A stretch of DNA of 64,000 nt from NCBI GenBank assembly GCA_963693365.1, contig CAVNZM010000009.1, forward strand, positions 6,324,001 to 6,388,000, given 5' to 3'. A program made the translations under genes and the position numbers. Source of the stretch: Amoebidium appalachense. Lineage: Eukaryota; Ichthyosporea. Below the pieces are notes generated by a model. It did not search any database, was not told where the DNA came from, and worked only from the letters and a program-made list of their open reading frames with translations. How positions within the stretch are numbered: the first letter of the stretch is position 1; each line of letters begins with the position of its first letter. Below are positions 63,573-64,000 of this stretch, piece after piece.

Positions 63573-63892
63573 GCAGAGAGAGAGAGGCAGAGAGAGAGAG
63601 AGAGGAAGAGAGAGAGAGAGAGGGAGGGAGGGAGGGAGGGAGGGAGAGAGGTAGGGAGGGAGAGAGAGCAGTATGTGTATGAGCACGTTACTGTGCCTGT
63701 GTTTTGGGACGCAACCCCACCTGTAGCTGTGTGTGGCCCTCTGCTTGGTATCTCCACCGTCTTTCCAGGAGCATAAGTAGCCATGTTTCTTTTCCTTACT
63801 TCACAATACAGCCTTAACGAGGGTGGGAAGAGGCTACTTGTTCCAGGAAGCCTAGAGAGGGTTCGGCGAACGGCTGTTGCACTGGAAAACAT
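58810..63892 (-). CDS. Acyl-protein thioesterase / lysophospholipase-like (5 exons)
   Basis: An alpha/beta hydrolase of the APT1/LYPLA family, which removes palmitate from cysteines of membrane proteins and can hydrolyse lysophospholipids. Exons: 63892-63721, 61864-61699, 61222-61117, 60103-59908, 58967-58810 (TAG), all GT-AG with consistent phases; 265 residues. Motifs: [11 protein letters not shown] oxyanion-hole region (about 57-67), GFSQGG with nucleophile Ser155, HGDNDSMV with Asp209, LDHGACP with His241. Residues 1-36 are Arg/Ser/Leu-rich with no acids until late ([16 protein letters not shown]) and look like a mitochondrial presequence; starting at Met37 would give 229 residues, the usual cytosolic length. 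The donor of exon 4 (GATG|GTATGG) was chosen because it yields an uninterrupted alignment; other donors lie 30-80 bases further on. Introns contain G tracts, (TG)n, a 600-bp purine tract and dispersed repeats. Identity firm; localisation inferred. Confidence 0.9.
59280..59345 (+). repeat. Dispersed poly-G-linked repeat, 5' part
   Basis: After a G tract: GTTAGAAAACATAACGAAGT, GCACACATTCACGACAGCCA. In intron 4 of the thioesterase gene, antisense. A weaker relative may lie at 59448-59530. Confidence 0.65.
59555..59655. repeat. (TG)n plus G tract in thioesterase intron 4
   Basis: (TG)n at 59559-59627 followed by G tracts to 59653. Confidence 0.85.
61868..62040. repeat. (TG)n and a 40-base G tract at the 3' end of thioesterase intron 1
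   Basis: (TG)n at 61867-61882, G tract at 61890-61927, (TG)n at 61936-62010. On the gene strand the (CA)n runs straight into the exon 2 acceptor CACACACAG. Confidence 0.9.
63056..63670. repeat. 600-bp polypurine (GA/GGGA) tract in thioesterase intron 1
   Basis: Almost pure purine on the plus strand: (GA)n at 63105-63178 and 63488-63560, GGGA arrays and G tracts elsewhere. Serine/proline-leucine frames on the other strand are artefacts. Confidence 0.9.
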
Positions 63893-64000
63893 TTCTTTGC
63901 CCTATGAGGTCAACTACAACAGAAATATTGTCCTACTTTTCCAGACAAGCATCAGCATATGGGCTCTTGAACTATGCCGAGCTCTCAAACAACGTTCGTG

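Overview
This is nuclear DNA of a eukaryote, most likely a unicellular one. Four genes look intact: GLE1 with 15 exons, UBL5 with 3 exons, an acyl-protein thioesterase with 5 exons, and two intron-free genes (a membrane-anchored Ntn hydrolase and a GDS-type acyl-esterase makes five in all). All 20 introns modelled in the spliced genes are GT-AG. There is one non-LTR retrotransposon. I cannot place the lineage from sequence alone. Most of the 64 kb is simple sequence: (CA)n/(TG)n, (GA)n and unusually long pure G or C tracts of 20 to 50 bases. Nearly all cysteine/valine, threonine/histidine, glycine or proline-rich open frames are translations of these tracts and are left out.

Layout. 1-5790: a large imperfect palindrome whose two arms carry convergent, decayed copies of one F-box/leucine-rich-repeat gene. 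6673-9796: simple sequence, one unrecognised possible first exon, and a paired CRE-like site. 9797-24630 (minus): GLE1, mRNA export factor, about 2 kb of coding sequence spread over 14.8 kb; its introns hold microsatellites, a 30-bp minisatellite, a dispersed poly-G-linked repeat family and two partial copies of its own exon ends. 25438-27806 (plus): UBL5/Hub1, divergent from GLE1. 27807-34410: no recognisable gene. 34411-36276 (minus): type II membrane GDS/DxxH acyl-esterase of the PC-esterase/TBL type. 37869 to about 42200 (minus): L1-like LINE with ORF1 and a frame-damaged ORF2. 43000-57565: a segmental duplication A1-B1-A2-B2, where A is a direct repeat and B is a second large inverted repeat carrying two convergent copies of a choloylglycine-hydrolase-family gene; the left copy is intact, the right copy is broken by one nonsense change and one frameshift. 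57588-58025: a small inverted repeat. 58810-63892 (minus): acyl-protein thioesterase/lysophospholipase with a complete Ser-Asp-His triad and a possible organelle presequence.

The intact genes have unrelated housekeeping or surface roles (RNA export, splicing modifier, depalmitoylation, amide hydrolysis, polysaccharide or glycan esterification) and do not form a pathway. The most notable features are structural: repeated inverted gene duplications with G/C homopolymers in their spacers, splice sites lying at microsatellite edges, and a dispersed repeat that always follows a poly-G tract.
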